NCBI GenBank assembly: GCA_934271065.1
Contig: CAKQQQ010000001.1
Coordinates: 186,001 to 250,000, forward strand
Reading direction: 5' to 3'
DNA: 64,000 bases
Source of the DNA: an uncultured Clostridia bacterium
Lineage (GTDB): Bacteria; Bacillota; Clostridia; Christensenellales; Borkfalkiaceae
The notes under the pieces are model-generated. The model searched no databases, was not told the origin of the DNA, and worked only from the letters and a program-made list of their open reading frames with translations. Below, piece after piece: positions 42,356 through 50,509 of this stretch (position 1 is the first letter of the stretch; every line of letters begins with the position of its first letter). The position numbers and the translations under genes are program-made.

Positions 42356-42991
42356 ATGAAAAAGCCGAAAAAAACAACGTTTATAAAAATCGCGGCGTAT
42401 ATTATTGTATTCGCCGTGGTTTTTTGCTCGCTTTTTATGTCGTCGGGCAGAATTATGCGCGAATACGCCTTAAAAAACTATAACGCGGTAATAACGAGCG
42501 TTACTTACGACGCGTTCGACTCGGTGTTAAACGGCGGATTAAAAGACTTTTCGTCGCTTGTTAAGATCGATAAAAATTCCGACGGAGAAATAATTTACAT
42601 AGGTACGGACAGTTTCGGCGTAAACAAAATAGCAAGCGAAATATCCAAAGCGGCGCAAAACTTATTGAACGAAAAGACGAAAGAAGGCGTAGGAATACCG
42701 TTGGGCGCGTTCACGGGCATAAGGATTTTATCGGGGTTCGGTCAGAAAGTGCGTATGAAATTATTATCCGTAAGCGCGGTTAAGACGGAAATCGTGTCGT
42801 CGTTCACTCAGGCGGGAATAAATCAGACGAGACATACGCTTACGCTCAATTTACGATGCGAAACTTCGCTCGTCGCTCGCCCCGTAACGGAAACGGTCGT
42901 AAACGAAGTCGCGCTGCTTATATACGATAATCTGATAGTCGGTAAAGTTCCGTCCGTACTCGTTAGCCCTATGATAGTCGGTAAGGGATAA
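42356..42991 (+). CDS. yunB: Sporulation protein YunB
   Basis: This 211-residue, membrane-anchored sporulation protein is, in Bacillus, a mother-cell (sigma-E) product required for normal spore development. An N-terminal membrane helix (about residues 9-28) is followed by the YunB domain: NAVITSVTYDAFDSVL, GVGIPLGAFTGIRILSGFGQKVRMKL, SFTQAGINQTRHTLTLNL, and VNEVALLIYDNLIVGKVPSV. A CATATAAT element (42330-42337) upstream resembles a sigma-E -10, but no clear -35 is seen. No Shine-Dalgarno is evident. A strong terminator follows. Confidence 0.93.
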   Translation: MKKPKKTTFIKIAAYIIVFAVVFCSLFMSSGRIMREYALKNYNAVITSVTYDAFDSVLNGGLKDFSSLVKIDKNSDGEIIYIGTDSFGVNKIASEISKAAQNLLNEKTKEGVGIPLGAFTGIRILSGFGQKVRMKLLSVSAVKTEIVSSFTQAGINQTRHTLTLNLRCETSLVARPVTETVVNEVALLIYDNLIVGKVPSVLVSPMIVGKG

Positions 42992-43010
42992 AAGAATAAA
43001 ATATTTTATA

Positions 43011-43036
43011 AAAACGGGAGTAATATCCCGTTTTTT
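43011..43036 (+). terminator. Terminator of yunB
   Basis: The stem AAAACGGGA/TCCCGTTTT with loop GTAATA is followed by TT CTTTT. It ends at the -35 region of the next promoter. Confidence 0.85.
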
Positions 43037-43037
43037 C

Positions 43038-43072
43038 TTTTCAAAATCGGTTATATTTGCTAAAATAGAGAT
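43038..43072 (+). promoter_or_regulatory. Promoter placing transcription start at the ATG of the U32 protease gene
   Basis: TTTTCA (43038-43043), 17 bp, TAAAAT (43061-43066), then 6 nt to ATG 43073. There is no Shine-Dalgarno, so the mRNA is predicted to be leaderless. Confidence 0.55.
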
Positions 43073-45226
43073 ATGTTCGAGTTGCTTGCTCCGGCGGGAA
43101 GCCAAGAATGTTTTTTCGCCGCCGTAAATAACGGCGCCGATGCCGTTTATATGGGATTGACGAATTTTTCGGCAAGAAAGAACGCGGCGAATTTTACTGC
43201 GGAAAATCTGCCGTATTTCGTGGCGTACGCTCATACCTTAGGGGTAAAAGTATACGTTGCGGTAAATACTCTCGTTAAAAACGCCGAGTTGGGCGATTTT
43301 TTGGCGACCGTCGGCGCGGCGTATGGTGCAGGGGCGGACGCGTTTATTTTACAGGACGTTTTTCTGTGCGGACTTCTGAAAAGTAAATTTCCAGATATAG
43401 TTTTGCATTTAAGCACGCAGGGCGGCGTCAATAATGTCGAAGGCGCAAAATTTGCGTTGCGGCAAGGGGTTTCGCGAGTTATTCTTGCAAGAGAAACGGC
43501 TGCGGAAGACGTTAAACGGATAGCGGAGATAGTCGAAACCGAGATTTTCGTACACGGCGCGTTATGTTCGTCGTTTTCCGGCCATTGTTATATGAGTTCT
43601 TTCGTCGGCGGAAACAGCGGTAATCGCGGCTTATGCAAACAGCCGTGCAGACGAGCCTACGAACTTGAAAATTCCGAAACGAAAGGCAAATACGCCATAT
43701 CGTTATCCGATTTGTGTCTCATAGAAAAACTTGACGAATTAAAAAAACTCGGCGTATCGAGCGTAAAAATCGAAGGAAGAATGAGAACTTCCGAATACGT
43801 TGCCGCGACCGTAAAAGCGTATCGTCAAGCCATAAACGGCTGTTCTTACGATCTGAGCGAAATATCCGAAACCTTTAACCGCGGCGATTTTACGCGCGGC
43901 TATACGTTCGGCGTTAAAAAGGATTTGATTTCCGATAAAATTCAAAATCATAAAGGGTATAAAGTGGGGCGGGTAGCGAAAATACTCGATAAAGAGCGCA
44001 TACTCGTAACTTCCGAAAGAGTTTTTTTGAACGGAGACGGTTTCAAGATAATCAGAAACGAATGCGAGACGGGCAACGCCGTTTGCCGTTCGGACGGGAA
44101 AATTCTGTTTTATAAAGGAAACGTTCAGGTGGGGGACGACGTTAATATCACGAAAGACGAGTCTCTTTCGGTAAAACTTGCCGTCGCCGCCGCTAAAAAA
44201 CCCGTAGAAATATCCGTATACGCCAAAGAAGGAGAAAAACTGCGCGCTTCTTGCGGTAGAATCGAAGCGGAGAGCGCAACGGTTTGCGAGACGGCTAAAA
44301 CGAGAGCGATCGAAGTTAAAGATCTGGTAGATAATTTTTCAAAAACAGACGTATATCCTTTTTTGCCGAACGTAAAAGCGACGGTCGAAGGTAAACCGTT
44401 TATAGTAAAATCGGCGTTAAACGCGGTAAGGGCAAAATTATACGAAAGACTTTTTTACGGCAACGTAAACGTAGATAAAATTTGCGATTATTCCTATGAT
44501 TTACCGAAAATCGACATAAAAAACGAATTCGATAAAATTATCCTTTCGGATAAATTGATTGAAACGAAAGAGAATACCGCGCTCGTGATTTTCCCGAACG
44601 ATTACGACGATTTAAGGGGAGACTTCACTTCGGCGTATTTATACGTTCCGTCATTCCTGTCAAACGTCGAAATTGCTAAAATTAAAGATTTATCCTTAAA
44701 ATTTAATGGCTTTTACGTTGACGGGTTATGCGGATTACAACTCGCGTCGGAACTTGGCAAACCCTTTATTGCGGGCGTTGGCTTAAACGCGTTCAATTCT
44801 TTTGCGGTAAAAGGCTTATACGAACTCGGCGCGGAAGCGGTAGCCTACTCGAAAGAGTTATCGATTAAAGAAATCGTCGGAATATCCGACGCGGGCTTCG
44901 TATTTAATCGCGGTAATATCAGACTTATGGAACTCGAATATTGCCCCTACGGAATGAATTGTAAAATGTGCGACAGGGGTAATCTGAACGAACTGAAAGA
45001 CGAACTCGGTCATAAATTTACGGTCAGGCGTTATAAAATCGACGGCAAATGTCATTTTGAAGTTTATAACGAGAAAATTCTGGACTTTCCTTTAAGCGAT
45101 TACGGGTACGGAGAATTAGTCAATCTCGTCGGGTTAAAAGGCGAAGCGATAAAGCGTATTTCGGAACGCGGTTTTACAGGCGAAACCGAGCGGTATTACG
45201 GCAATTTGAAGAAAGGAGTTTATTAA
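43073..45226 (+). CDS. U32-family peptidase / hydroxylation-type iron-sulfur enzyme
   Basis: This 717-residue protein is of the U32 family, related to collagenase-like PrtC and to RlhA/TrhP, which hydroxylate RNA. The N-terminal TIM-barrel starts with ELLAPAGSQECFFAAVNNGADAVYMG. The four cluster cysteines are in HGALCSSFSGHCYMSS and GNRGLCKQPCRR (about residues 165-190). The C-terminal DUF3656-like part contains LEYCPYGMNCKMCDRG, a second Cys group. The length fits the large RlhA-like subgroup rather than the 400-residue PrtC-like one. An RNA modification role is therefore likelier than proteolysis, but that is inference. mutS2 follows after 1 bp. Confidence 0.88.
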   Translation: MFELLAPAGSQECFFAAVNNGADAVYMGLTNFSARKNAANFTAENLPYFVAYAHTLGVKVYVAVNTLVKNAELGDFLATVGAAYGAGADAFILQDVFLCGLLKSKFPDIVLHLSTQGGVNNVEGAKFALRQGVSRVILARETAAEDVKRIAEIVETEIFVHGALCSSFSGHCYMSSFVGGNSGNRGLCKQPCRRAYELENSETKGKYAISLSDLCLIEKLDELKKLGVSSVKIEGRMRTSEYVAATVKAYRQAINGCSYDLSEISETFNRGDFTRGYTFGVKKDLISDKIQNHKGYKVGRVAKILDKERILVTSERVFLNGDGFKIIRNECETGNAVCRSDGKILFYKGNVQVGDDVNITKDESLSVKLAVAAAKKPVEISVYAKEGEKLRASCGRIEAESATVCETAKTRAIEVKDLVDNFSKTDVYPFLPNVKATVEGKPFIVKSALNAVRAKLYERLFYGNVNVDKICDYSYDLPKIDIKNEFDKIILSDKLIETKENTALVIFPNDYDDLRGDFTSAYLYVPSFLSNVEIAKIKDLSLKFNGFYVDGLCGLQLASELGKPFIAGVGLNAFNSFAVKGLYELGAEAVAYSKELSIKEIVGISDAGFVFNRGNIRLMELEYCPYGMNCKMCDRGNLNELKDELGHKFTVRRYKIDGKCHFEVYNEKILDFPLSDYGYGELVNLVGLKGEAIKRISERGFTGETERYYGNLKKGVY

Positions 45227-45227
45227 G

Positions 45228-47585
45228 ATGGTAGAAAAAACTCTTAAAGCGTTGGAATTTGATAAAGTATTAAAAAACGCGTCGGAATATTGCGTTTTAA
45301 ACAAGGCTAAAGAAAATTTCCGAGCCGTAAACCCGTCCGGCAGTTACGACGAGAGCAGATTAAAGTTGACGGAAACGAAAGAAGCCTTTGAATTGCTTTA
45401 TAACGACGGCGTAAGCGGAATCGAATTTTACGACGATTTAGGCGATATTTTACAACGCGCCCGAAAGGGTTCTACGCTCGGGATGGGCGAATTGTTACGC
45501 GTGGCGCGTTTAATGAAATCGTCGCGTATATTATATTCTTCCGTTCATGGCGCGGCTTCGGAAGCGCAAATTCTTAAAACGTACTGTTCGGGAATTTACG
45601 TCGATCAATATCTTGAAAACGACGTCAGGACGAAAATTTTAAGCGAAGACGATATGTCCGATAACGCGTCGGAAAAACTTTCCGCGCTCAGAAAAAATCT
45701 TAAACGACTGAACGAACAAATCAGGGAAAAATTGCAGTCGTATATACGCGCGGGCAGTAATAAGTTTTTACAGGATAACGTTATAACGATGCGCGGCGAC
45801 AGGTACGTTATACCCGTAAAAAGCGAGTATAAGGGGCAGGTAAGCGGTTTCGTTCACGACCAGTCCGCAAGCGGTTCTACCGTATTTATCGAACCGACGG
45901 CGGTTTTTGAACTTAACAACGCGCTCAGAACGGCTACCTTTGAAGAACAAGCCGAAGTCGAAAGAATTTTGGCGGATTTATCGTCGAAAATAGCGACGAT
46001 TGCGGATAGATTGACCGAAAACGACCGTATCGTTACGCTGATAGACGAGATTTACGCAAGGGCGATTTATTCGTATAAAAACAAGTGCAGCGAGCCGATT
46101 CTGACGTCCGACGGGGCTGTCGTGATAAAAGAAGGCAGGCATCCGCTTATCGATAAAAATAAGGTCGTTCCGATTAGTTTGTCGTTTGGCGAGACGTATT
46201 CGTATCTGCTTGTTACCGGACCTAATACAGGCGGTAAAACGGTTACTCTGAAACTGACGGGGCTGTTTTGTCTGATGGCGGAATGCGGTTTGTTTTTACC
46301 TGCGGCGCACGGAACGAAAGTGTCGGTTTTCGATAAGATTTTTTGCGACGTCGGCGACGAACAAAGCATAGAACAGAACCTTTCCACGTTTTCGTCGCAT
46401 ATGAAAAACGTCATAAATATTACGGAAAACGTAGACAAAAAATCACTCGTGCTGATCGACGAAATCGGCGCGGGTACGGACCCGGACGAAGGAAGCGCGC
46501 TTGCAAGGGCGGTAATCGAGCGGCTTATCGAAAAGGGGAGTAAGGGTATAGTTACTACACACTATTCGGCGTTAAAAGAATACGCGTATACGGAGAAAAA
46601 AATATCCAACGCAAGTATGGAATTCGATCCCGAAACGTTCAGACCGCTTTATAAAATAAATATAGGTCTTCCGGGCACTTCCAACGCGATAGAAATATCG
46701 CGGATGTTGGGTTTAAACGAAGCGTTGACGAAACGCGCGACAGAACTCGTCGGCGAAGAAAAAACCGATTTTGAAAACGTTTTGAAAGAAGCCGAAAAAA
46801 CGAGACAAGAATGTAAAATTCTTAAATCGGAGATAGAAGAAATTAAGCGCAAGGAAACCGAAACTCTTGCCGAAATCGAAAATTCGCGCGAAAAACTGAA
46901 TCGAGATAAAGACAGGTTTTACGCCCAGGCAAAAGCGGAATCGCGCAGAATCGTCAACGAAAAGTTGGAAGAAGCCGACGATATTATTAACGAAATCAAA
47001 ATTCTTTTCGATAAAGAAGAGTTGACGAGCGGGGATTTGATTAAGGCGAGAACGCTTCGGAACAAACTCGAAGATAAAAAGTATTCGCTTGAAGAAACGG
47101 AAGAAAAAATAGTCAATTACGGCGCGGTCGATTTAGCGAAACTTAAAGAAGGCGACAAGGTTTATTATAAAAATATCGACGGCGTATGTACCGTTCATTC
47201 CGTAAACGTTCAAAAGAAAGAAACGGAAATATATATGGGCGCGTTACGAATGAAAGTTCCCGCAAAAGAATTGTTTTTGGTGTCGGATAAAAAGCCGACG
47301 GCAAAAACGAGCGTATCGCTAAAACGCGAAATAACGCCTTCCGTTCCCGTGGAAATCAACGTGATAGGCTACAACGTTCCCGACGCGCTCGAAGAAGTCG
47401 GCAGGTTTCTCGACTCTGCAATTCTCGCCAACCTTGAAGAAGTTAAAATCATTCACGGTAAAGGAATGAAAATATTGAGTTCCGCTATTCACGACTATCT
47501 AAGAAAAGATAAACAGGTCGTAAGTTACAGGTTCGGCAAATACGGAGAAGGGGAACACGGCGTTACTTTTGTAAAATTAAAGTAG
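45228..47585 (+). CDS. mutS2: MutS2 family protein (Smr-containing)
   Basis: This 785-residue ATPase, homologous to MutS, suppresses recombination and, in Bacillus, splits collided ribosomes. ATPase motifs are VTGPNTGGKTVTLKLTGL (Walker A, about residue 330), SIEQNLSTFSSHMKN, and LVLIDEIGAGTDPDEGSALA (Walker B). A coiled clamp region follows (about 515-620). The C-terminal Smr domain keeps VKIIHGKGMKIL, but its usual LDLRG motif reads INVIG, so nuclease activity may be reduced. No mismatch-recognition domain I is present, as expected. It follows the U32 gene by 1 bp. Confidence 0.96.
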   Translation: MVEKTLKALEFDKVLKNASEYCVLNKAKENFRAVNPSGSYDESRLKLTETKEAFELLYNDGVSGIEFYDDLGDILQRARKGSTLGMGELLRVARLMKSSRILYSSVHGAASEAQILKTYCSGIYVDQYLENDVRTKILSEDDMSDNASEKLSALRKNLKRLNEQIREKLQSYIRAGSNKFLQDNVITMRGDRYVIPVKSEYKGQVSGFVHDQSASGSTVFIEPTAVFELNNALRTATFEEQAEVERILADLSSKIATIADRLTENDRIVTLIDEIYARAIYSYKNKCSEPILTSDGAVVIKEGRHPLIDKNKVVPISLSFGETYSYLLVTGPNTGGKTVTLKLTGLFCLMAECGLFLPAAHGTKVSVFDKIFCDVGDEQSIEQNLSTFSSHMKNVINITENVDKKSLVLIDEIGAGTDPDEGSALARAVIERLIEKGSKGIVTTHYSALKEYAYTEKKISNASMEFDPETFRPLYKINIGLPGTSNAIEISRMLGLNEALTKRATELVGEEKTDFENVLKEAEKTRQECKILKSEIEEIKRKETETLAEIENSREKLNRDKDRFYAQAKAESRRIVNEKLEEADDIINEIKILFDKEELTSGDLIKARTLRNKLEDKKYSLEETEEKIVNYGAVDLAKLKEGDKVYYKNIDGVCTVHSVNVQKKETEIYMGALRMKVPAKELFLVSDKKPTAKTSVSLKREITPSVPVEINVIGYNVPDALEEVGRFLDSAILANLEEVKIIHGKGMKILSSAIHDYLRKDKQVVSYRFGKYGEGEHGVTFVKLK

Positions 47586-47602
47586 CAATTCGTTGCTTTT
47601 TG
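47581..47602 (+). terminator. Small UUCG-loop terminator after mutS2
   Basis: AGCAA, loop TTCG, TTGCT, then TTTT, beginning at the stop codon. It overlaps the -35 of the next promoter. Confidence 0.45.
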
Positions 47603-47621
47603 GCTGTGTAAATGCTATAAT
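47593..47621 (+). promoter_or_regulatory. Promoter of the nifS-thiI operon
   Basis: TTGCTT (47593-47598), 17 bp, TATAAT (47616-47621). It precedes a short leader with AAGGAG. Confidence 0.65.
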
Positions 47622-47656
47622 TACTAACGAATGTCGGCAAGGAATAAGGAGTAAAA

Positions 47657-48202
47657 ATGAACGAAGTTTTATATGAAGAATGCGCCGAGCCTAAAAATCT
47701 CAAAACGCAAAAGGTTTTTTACGTTATATACAGCGTGTTCGGCTGGCTTGCGCTTGCCGCAACGATTATATTCTTAATGTTTTCTTTCGCGGTCAACTTT
47801 TTATCGGCGTTGATTCCGATTTTGCTTTGCGCGTCGTCAAGTTTCGCATTTTTCTTTATCAGAACTAAAATATACTATTGCGTCGACTGTATATTCGTAA
47901 GCGGTTCGACGCGTATAATCAAGGTCGTAAACTATAAACGCCGAAAAAGGATAATTGTGTTTGACGCCAAAGAAGTCGAGCAGGTCGGCAGAATAGGCAG
48001 CGAGTCGTTTGAAAAATTGTATAATTCGCAAGGAATCAAAAAGGTTTACGCTACGCCTAATAAATATATCGAGAACGGCTTTTACGTCTGCGTAAAACAA
48101 AACGGCGTGAGAAATCTCGTTATGCTCGAATGTAAAGAGACCTATCTCGTAAACCTGGTCGGGTATACCGGCAAGGCGGTTATAGAAAAGGATTATAAAT
48201 GA
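47657..48202 (+). CDS. Membrane protein of unknown function ahead of nifS-thiI
   Basis: I cannot name this 181-residue protein. It has two hydrophobic helices near the N-terminus (about residues 22-44 and 48-68), then a basic segment (KVVNYKRRKRI) and a mixed cytosolic domain that ends with VNLVGYTGKAVIEKDY. There are several cysteines in the membrane-adjacent part (YYCVDCIF). A good AAGGAG site precedes ATG 47657. The stop overlaps the cysteine desulfurase ATG (ATGA), so it is coupled to sulfur-transfer genes, though no role follows from its sequence. Confidence 0.65.
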   Translation: MNEVLYEECAEPKNLKTQKVFYVIYSVFGWLALAATIIFLMFSFAVNFLSALIPILLCASSSFAFFFIRTKIYYCVDCIFVSGSTRIIKVVNYKRRKRIIVFDAKEVEQVGRIGSESFEKLYNSQGIKKVYATPNKYIENGFYVCVKQNGVRNLVMLECKETYLVNLVGYTGKAVIEKDYK

Positions 48203-49320
48203 TATATCTCGATAATGCCGCCACGACTCGTCCCGACGGCGAAATTTTACTTAAAAATAAAGATTTATACGAAGATAATTTTTACAACCCGTCCGCGCTG
48301 TATCGCGGCGGATTAGACGCGAAAGCGCGGATAGAAAACGCAAGACAAAAAATTCTTGCGTATTTTCCGAAAGATACGGACGTAGTTTTCACTTCTTGCG
48401 GGAGCGAAGCGGACGACACCGCCGTGTTTTCTTATTGCAAACGCGGGAATTTCGTGACTACGAAAGGCGAGCATAGCGCGGTGTACGAAAGTTTCAAGTC
48501 GCTTAAAGCCCGCGGGGCAGACGTAAGGTTTGCCGATCTTAATTGCGACGGCAGCGTGAACGAAGAAAGTCTCTTATCGTTAATCGACGACAACACGTCG
48601 TTCGTGTCGGTGGTACACGTCAATAACGAAACGGGCGCGATAAACGACGTGAACGCGATTTCGGAAGCGGTCAAAACTAAAAATCCGTCGCTCGTATTTC
48701 ATAGCGACGGCGTGCAGGCGTTTGGCAAAATACCGTATTCGCTCGGCAGATTCGTTGATTTATATTCAATCAGCGCGCATAAAATAGGCGGCGTTAAAGG
48801 CGTCGGCGCGCTTATAAAACGCAAAAAACTTACTCTGACACCCCTGATTTACGGCGGTGGGCAGGAGTACGGCTTGCGTAGCGGAACGGAAAACGTCTTC
48901 GGTATATCGGTTTTCGGAGATTGCGCCGAAAAGAAGCGTGAAAATCTGCGTGAAAATTATATCAAAATCAAAGATCTTAAACGTAAATTTCTCGACGAGA
49001 TAGAGCCTTGTAAAGCGATTAAACTTATAAGTAACGAGAATTGTTCGCCGTACGTCGTGAGCGTATCCGCAATCGGTCTGCGCGGGGAAGTGGTGGAACA
49101 TATGCTGGAAGAGTTCGGGGTAATCGTTGGTACGGGTTCGGCTTGTTCGTCGAGAAACAGATACAGCAGAGTTTTAACCGCTTGCGGTTACGATAACGCC
49201 ACGCTCGACGGGGCGTTAAGGATAAGTTTTTGCGCGGAAAATACGGAAGAAGAAGTCGTTTTTGCCGCTCAGAAGTTGATTTGCTGCGTAAATAAATTAA
49301 AAGGTGTAATGAAAGTATGA
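48199..49320 (+). CDS. Cysteine desulfurase (NifS/IscS type)
   Basis: This is a 373-residue PLP enzyme that takes sulfur from cysteine. It has YLDNAATTRPDGE at the start, VFTSCGSEADDTA, VHVNNETGAIND, FHSDGVQAFGKIP, the PLP lysine in SAHKIGG (Lys195), and the active cysteine in GTGSACSSRN (Cys316). It overlaps thiI by 4 bp (ATGA), so it is most likely the dedicated sulfur donor for ThiI, like NifZ-ThiI in B. subtilis, rather than the general Fe-S cluster enzyme. Confidence 0.94.
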   Translation: MIYLDNAATTRPDGEILLKNKDLYEDNFYNPSALYRGGLDAKARIENARQKILAYFPKDTDVVFTSCGSEADDTAVFSYCKRGNFVTTKGEHSAVYESFKSLKARGADVRFADLNCDGSVNEESLLSLIDDNTSFVSVVHVNNETGAINDVNAISEAVKTKNPSLVFHSDGVQAFGKIPYSLGRFVDLYSISAHKIGGVKGVGALIKRKKLTLTPLIYGGGQEYGLRSGTENVFGISVFGDCAEKKRENLRENYIKIKDLKRKFLDEIEPCKAIKLISNENCSPYVVSVSAIGLRGEVVEHMLEEFGVIVGTGSACSSRNRYSRVLTACGYDNATLDGALRISFCAENTEEEVVFAAQKLICCVNKLKGVMKV

Positions 49321-50474
49321 ATAAAGTAATCATAATCCGCGTTTGCGAAATATTTTTGAAAGGTAAGAACAGATTTTATTTTATCAATCTACTCGAAGAT
49401 CATATTAAAAAATCGCTCGAAGGGATAAAATACGACTTCGAAAAAATGCAGATGCGTTATCTGATAGAAAATTTTGACGAAGCAGACTACGACGAAATAA
49501 TAGAACGTCTTAAAAAGGTCAGCGGAATTCATACCATCAGCCCCGCGCTTGCCACCGAAAGTTCGAGAGAAAACATTGCCGAATGCGTCAAACGACTTTG
49601 CAAGGGTAAAAAGGGTACTTTTAAGATCGAAACCAATAGAGCGGATAAAACCTTTCCTTACCATTCCGTTGAACTTTCCGCGCTTATCGGCGGCGACGTC
49701 CTGTCGGTTTACGGAAAGGATTTGAAAGTTGACGTAAAAAAGCCTCAACTTTTAATCAACGTCGACGTGAGAGAGAACGGAAAAAGTTTGATTTTTACCG
49801 ATTATATAAAAGGAATAGGCGGTATGCCGACGGGCTCGTCCGGTAAAGGCTTTTTAATGTTGTCGGGCGGAATCGACAGCCCCGTAGCGGGATATATGAT
49901 GTGTAAACGCGGAATGAAATTGTCTTCCGTACATTTTCATAGTTATCCGTATACGGGCGAAGCGGCGAAAGAAAAGGTTATAACTCTCGGAAAGGCGATT
50001 TCCGCTTATTGCGCAGGTATGGATTTATACGTCGTAAAATTTACGCATATTCAGGAGCAGATCCACGAAAAATGCGCGGAAGAATTTATGATAACCTTAA
50101 TGAGAAGGTTTATGATGCGTATAACCGAGCGTCTGGCGTTAAAATACGGCGGGCAGGCGATAATTACGGGCGAAAGTTTAGGTCAGGTTGCGTCTCAGAC
50201 GATGGAAAGCATTACTTCGTCAAATTCGGTCGTTAAAATGCCCGTTTTCAGACCGTTGATAGCGTTTGATAAACTCGAAACCATTGAAGTTGCGCAAAAA
50301 ATCGGTACTTACGAAACGTCGATACTTCCTTATGAAGATTGCTGTACGGTGTTTTTGCCTAAATATCCCGTTATAAAACCTAAAATGGATAAGGTTTTGA
50401 AAGAAGAAAGCAAACTTGACGTTGACGCCCTTATTGAAGAAGCGTTAAACACCGTTGAAGTTATCAGATTATAA
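49317..50474 (+). CDS. thiI: tRNA 4-thiouridine synthase ThiI
   Basis: Makes 4-thiouridine at tRNA position 8 and may contribute to thiamine thiazole synthesis. The 385 residues contain a ferredoxin-like and THUMP N-terminal part (IIRVCEIFLKGKNR through FKIETNRADKTFP) and a PP-loop ATP-binding domain (MLSGGIDSPVAGYMM, about residue 183). The conserved C-terminal EDCCTVF lies near residue 342. The rhodanese domain of the E. coli protein is absent, as in Bacillus. Sulfur would come from the overlapping cysteine desulfurase gene. Confidence 0.95.
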   Translation: MNKVIIIRVCEIFLKGKNRFYFINLLEDHIKKSLEGIKYDFEKMQMRYLIENFDEADYDEIIERLKKVSGIHTISPALATESSRENIAECVKRLCKGKKGTFKIETNRADKTFPYHSVELSALIGGDVLSVYGKDLKVDVKKPQLLINVDVRENGKSLIFTDYIKGIGGMPTGSSGKGFLMLSGGIDSPVAGYMMCKRGMKLSSVHFHSYPYTGEAAKEKVITLGKAISAYCAGMDLYVVKFTHIQEQIHEKCAEEFMITLMRRFMMRITERLALKYGGQAIITGESLGQVASQTMESITSSNSVVKMPVFRPLIAFDKLETIEVAQKIGTYETSILPYEDCCTVFLPKYPVIKPKMDKVLKEESKLDVDALIEEALNTVEVIRL

Positions 50475-50491
50475 TATACTCATAGGTTATA

Positions 50492-50509
50492 GGCTCGGCT
50501 AATCGAGCC
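50492..50509. terminator. Possible terminator between thiI and the class A PBP gene
   Basis: The stem GGCTCG/CGAGCC with loop GCTAAT overlaps the stop codon of the minus-strand gene at 50499. No strong T-run lies on either side, so termination is uncertain. Confidence 0.4.
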
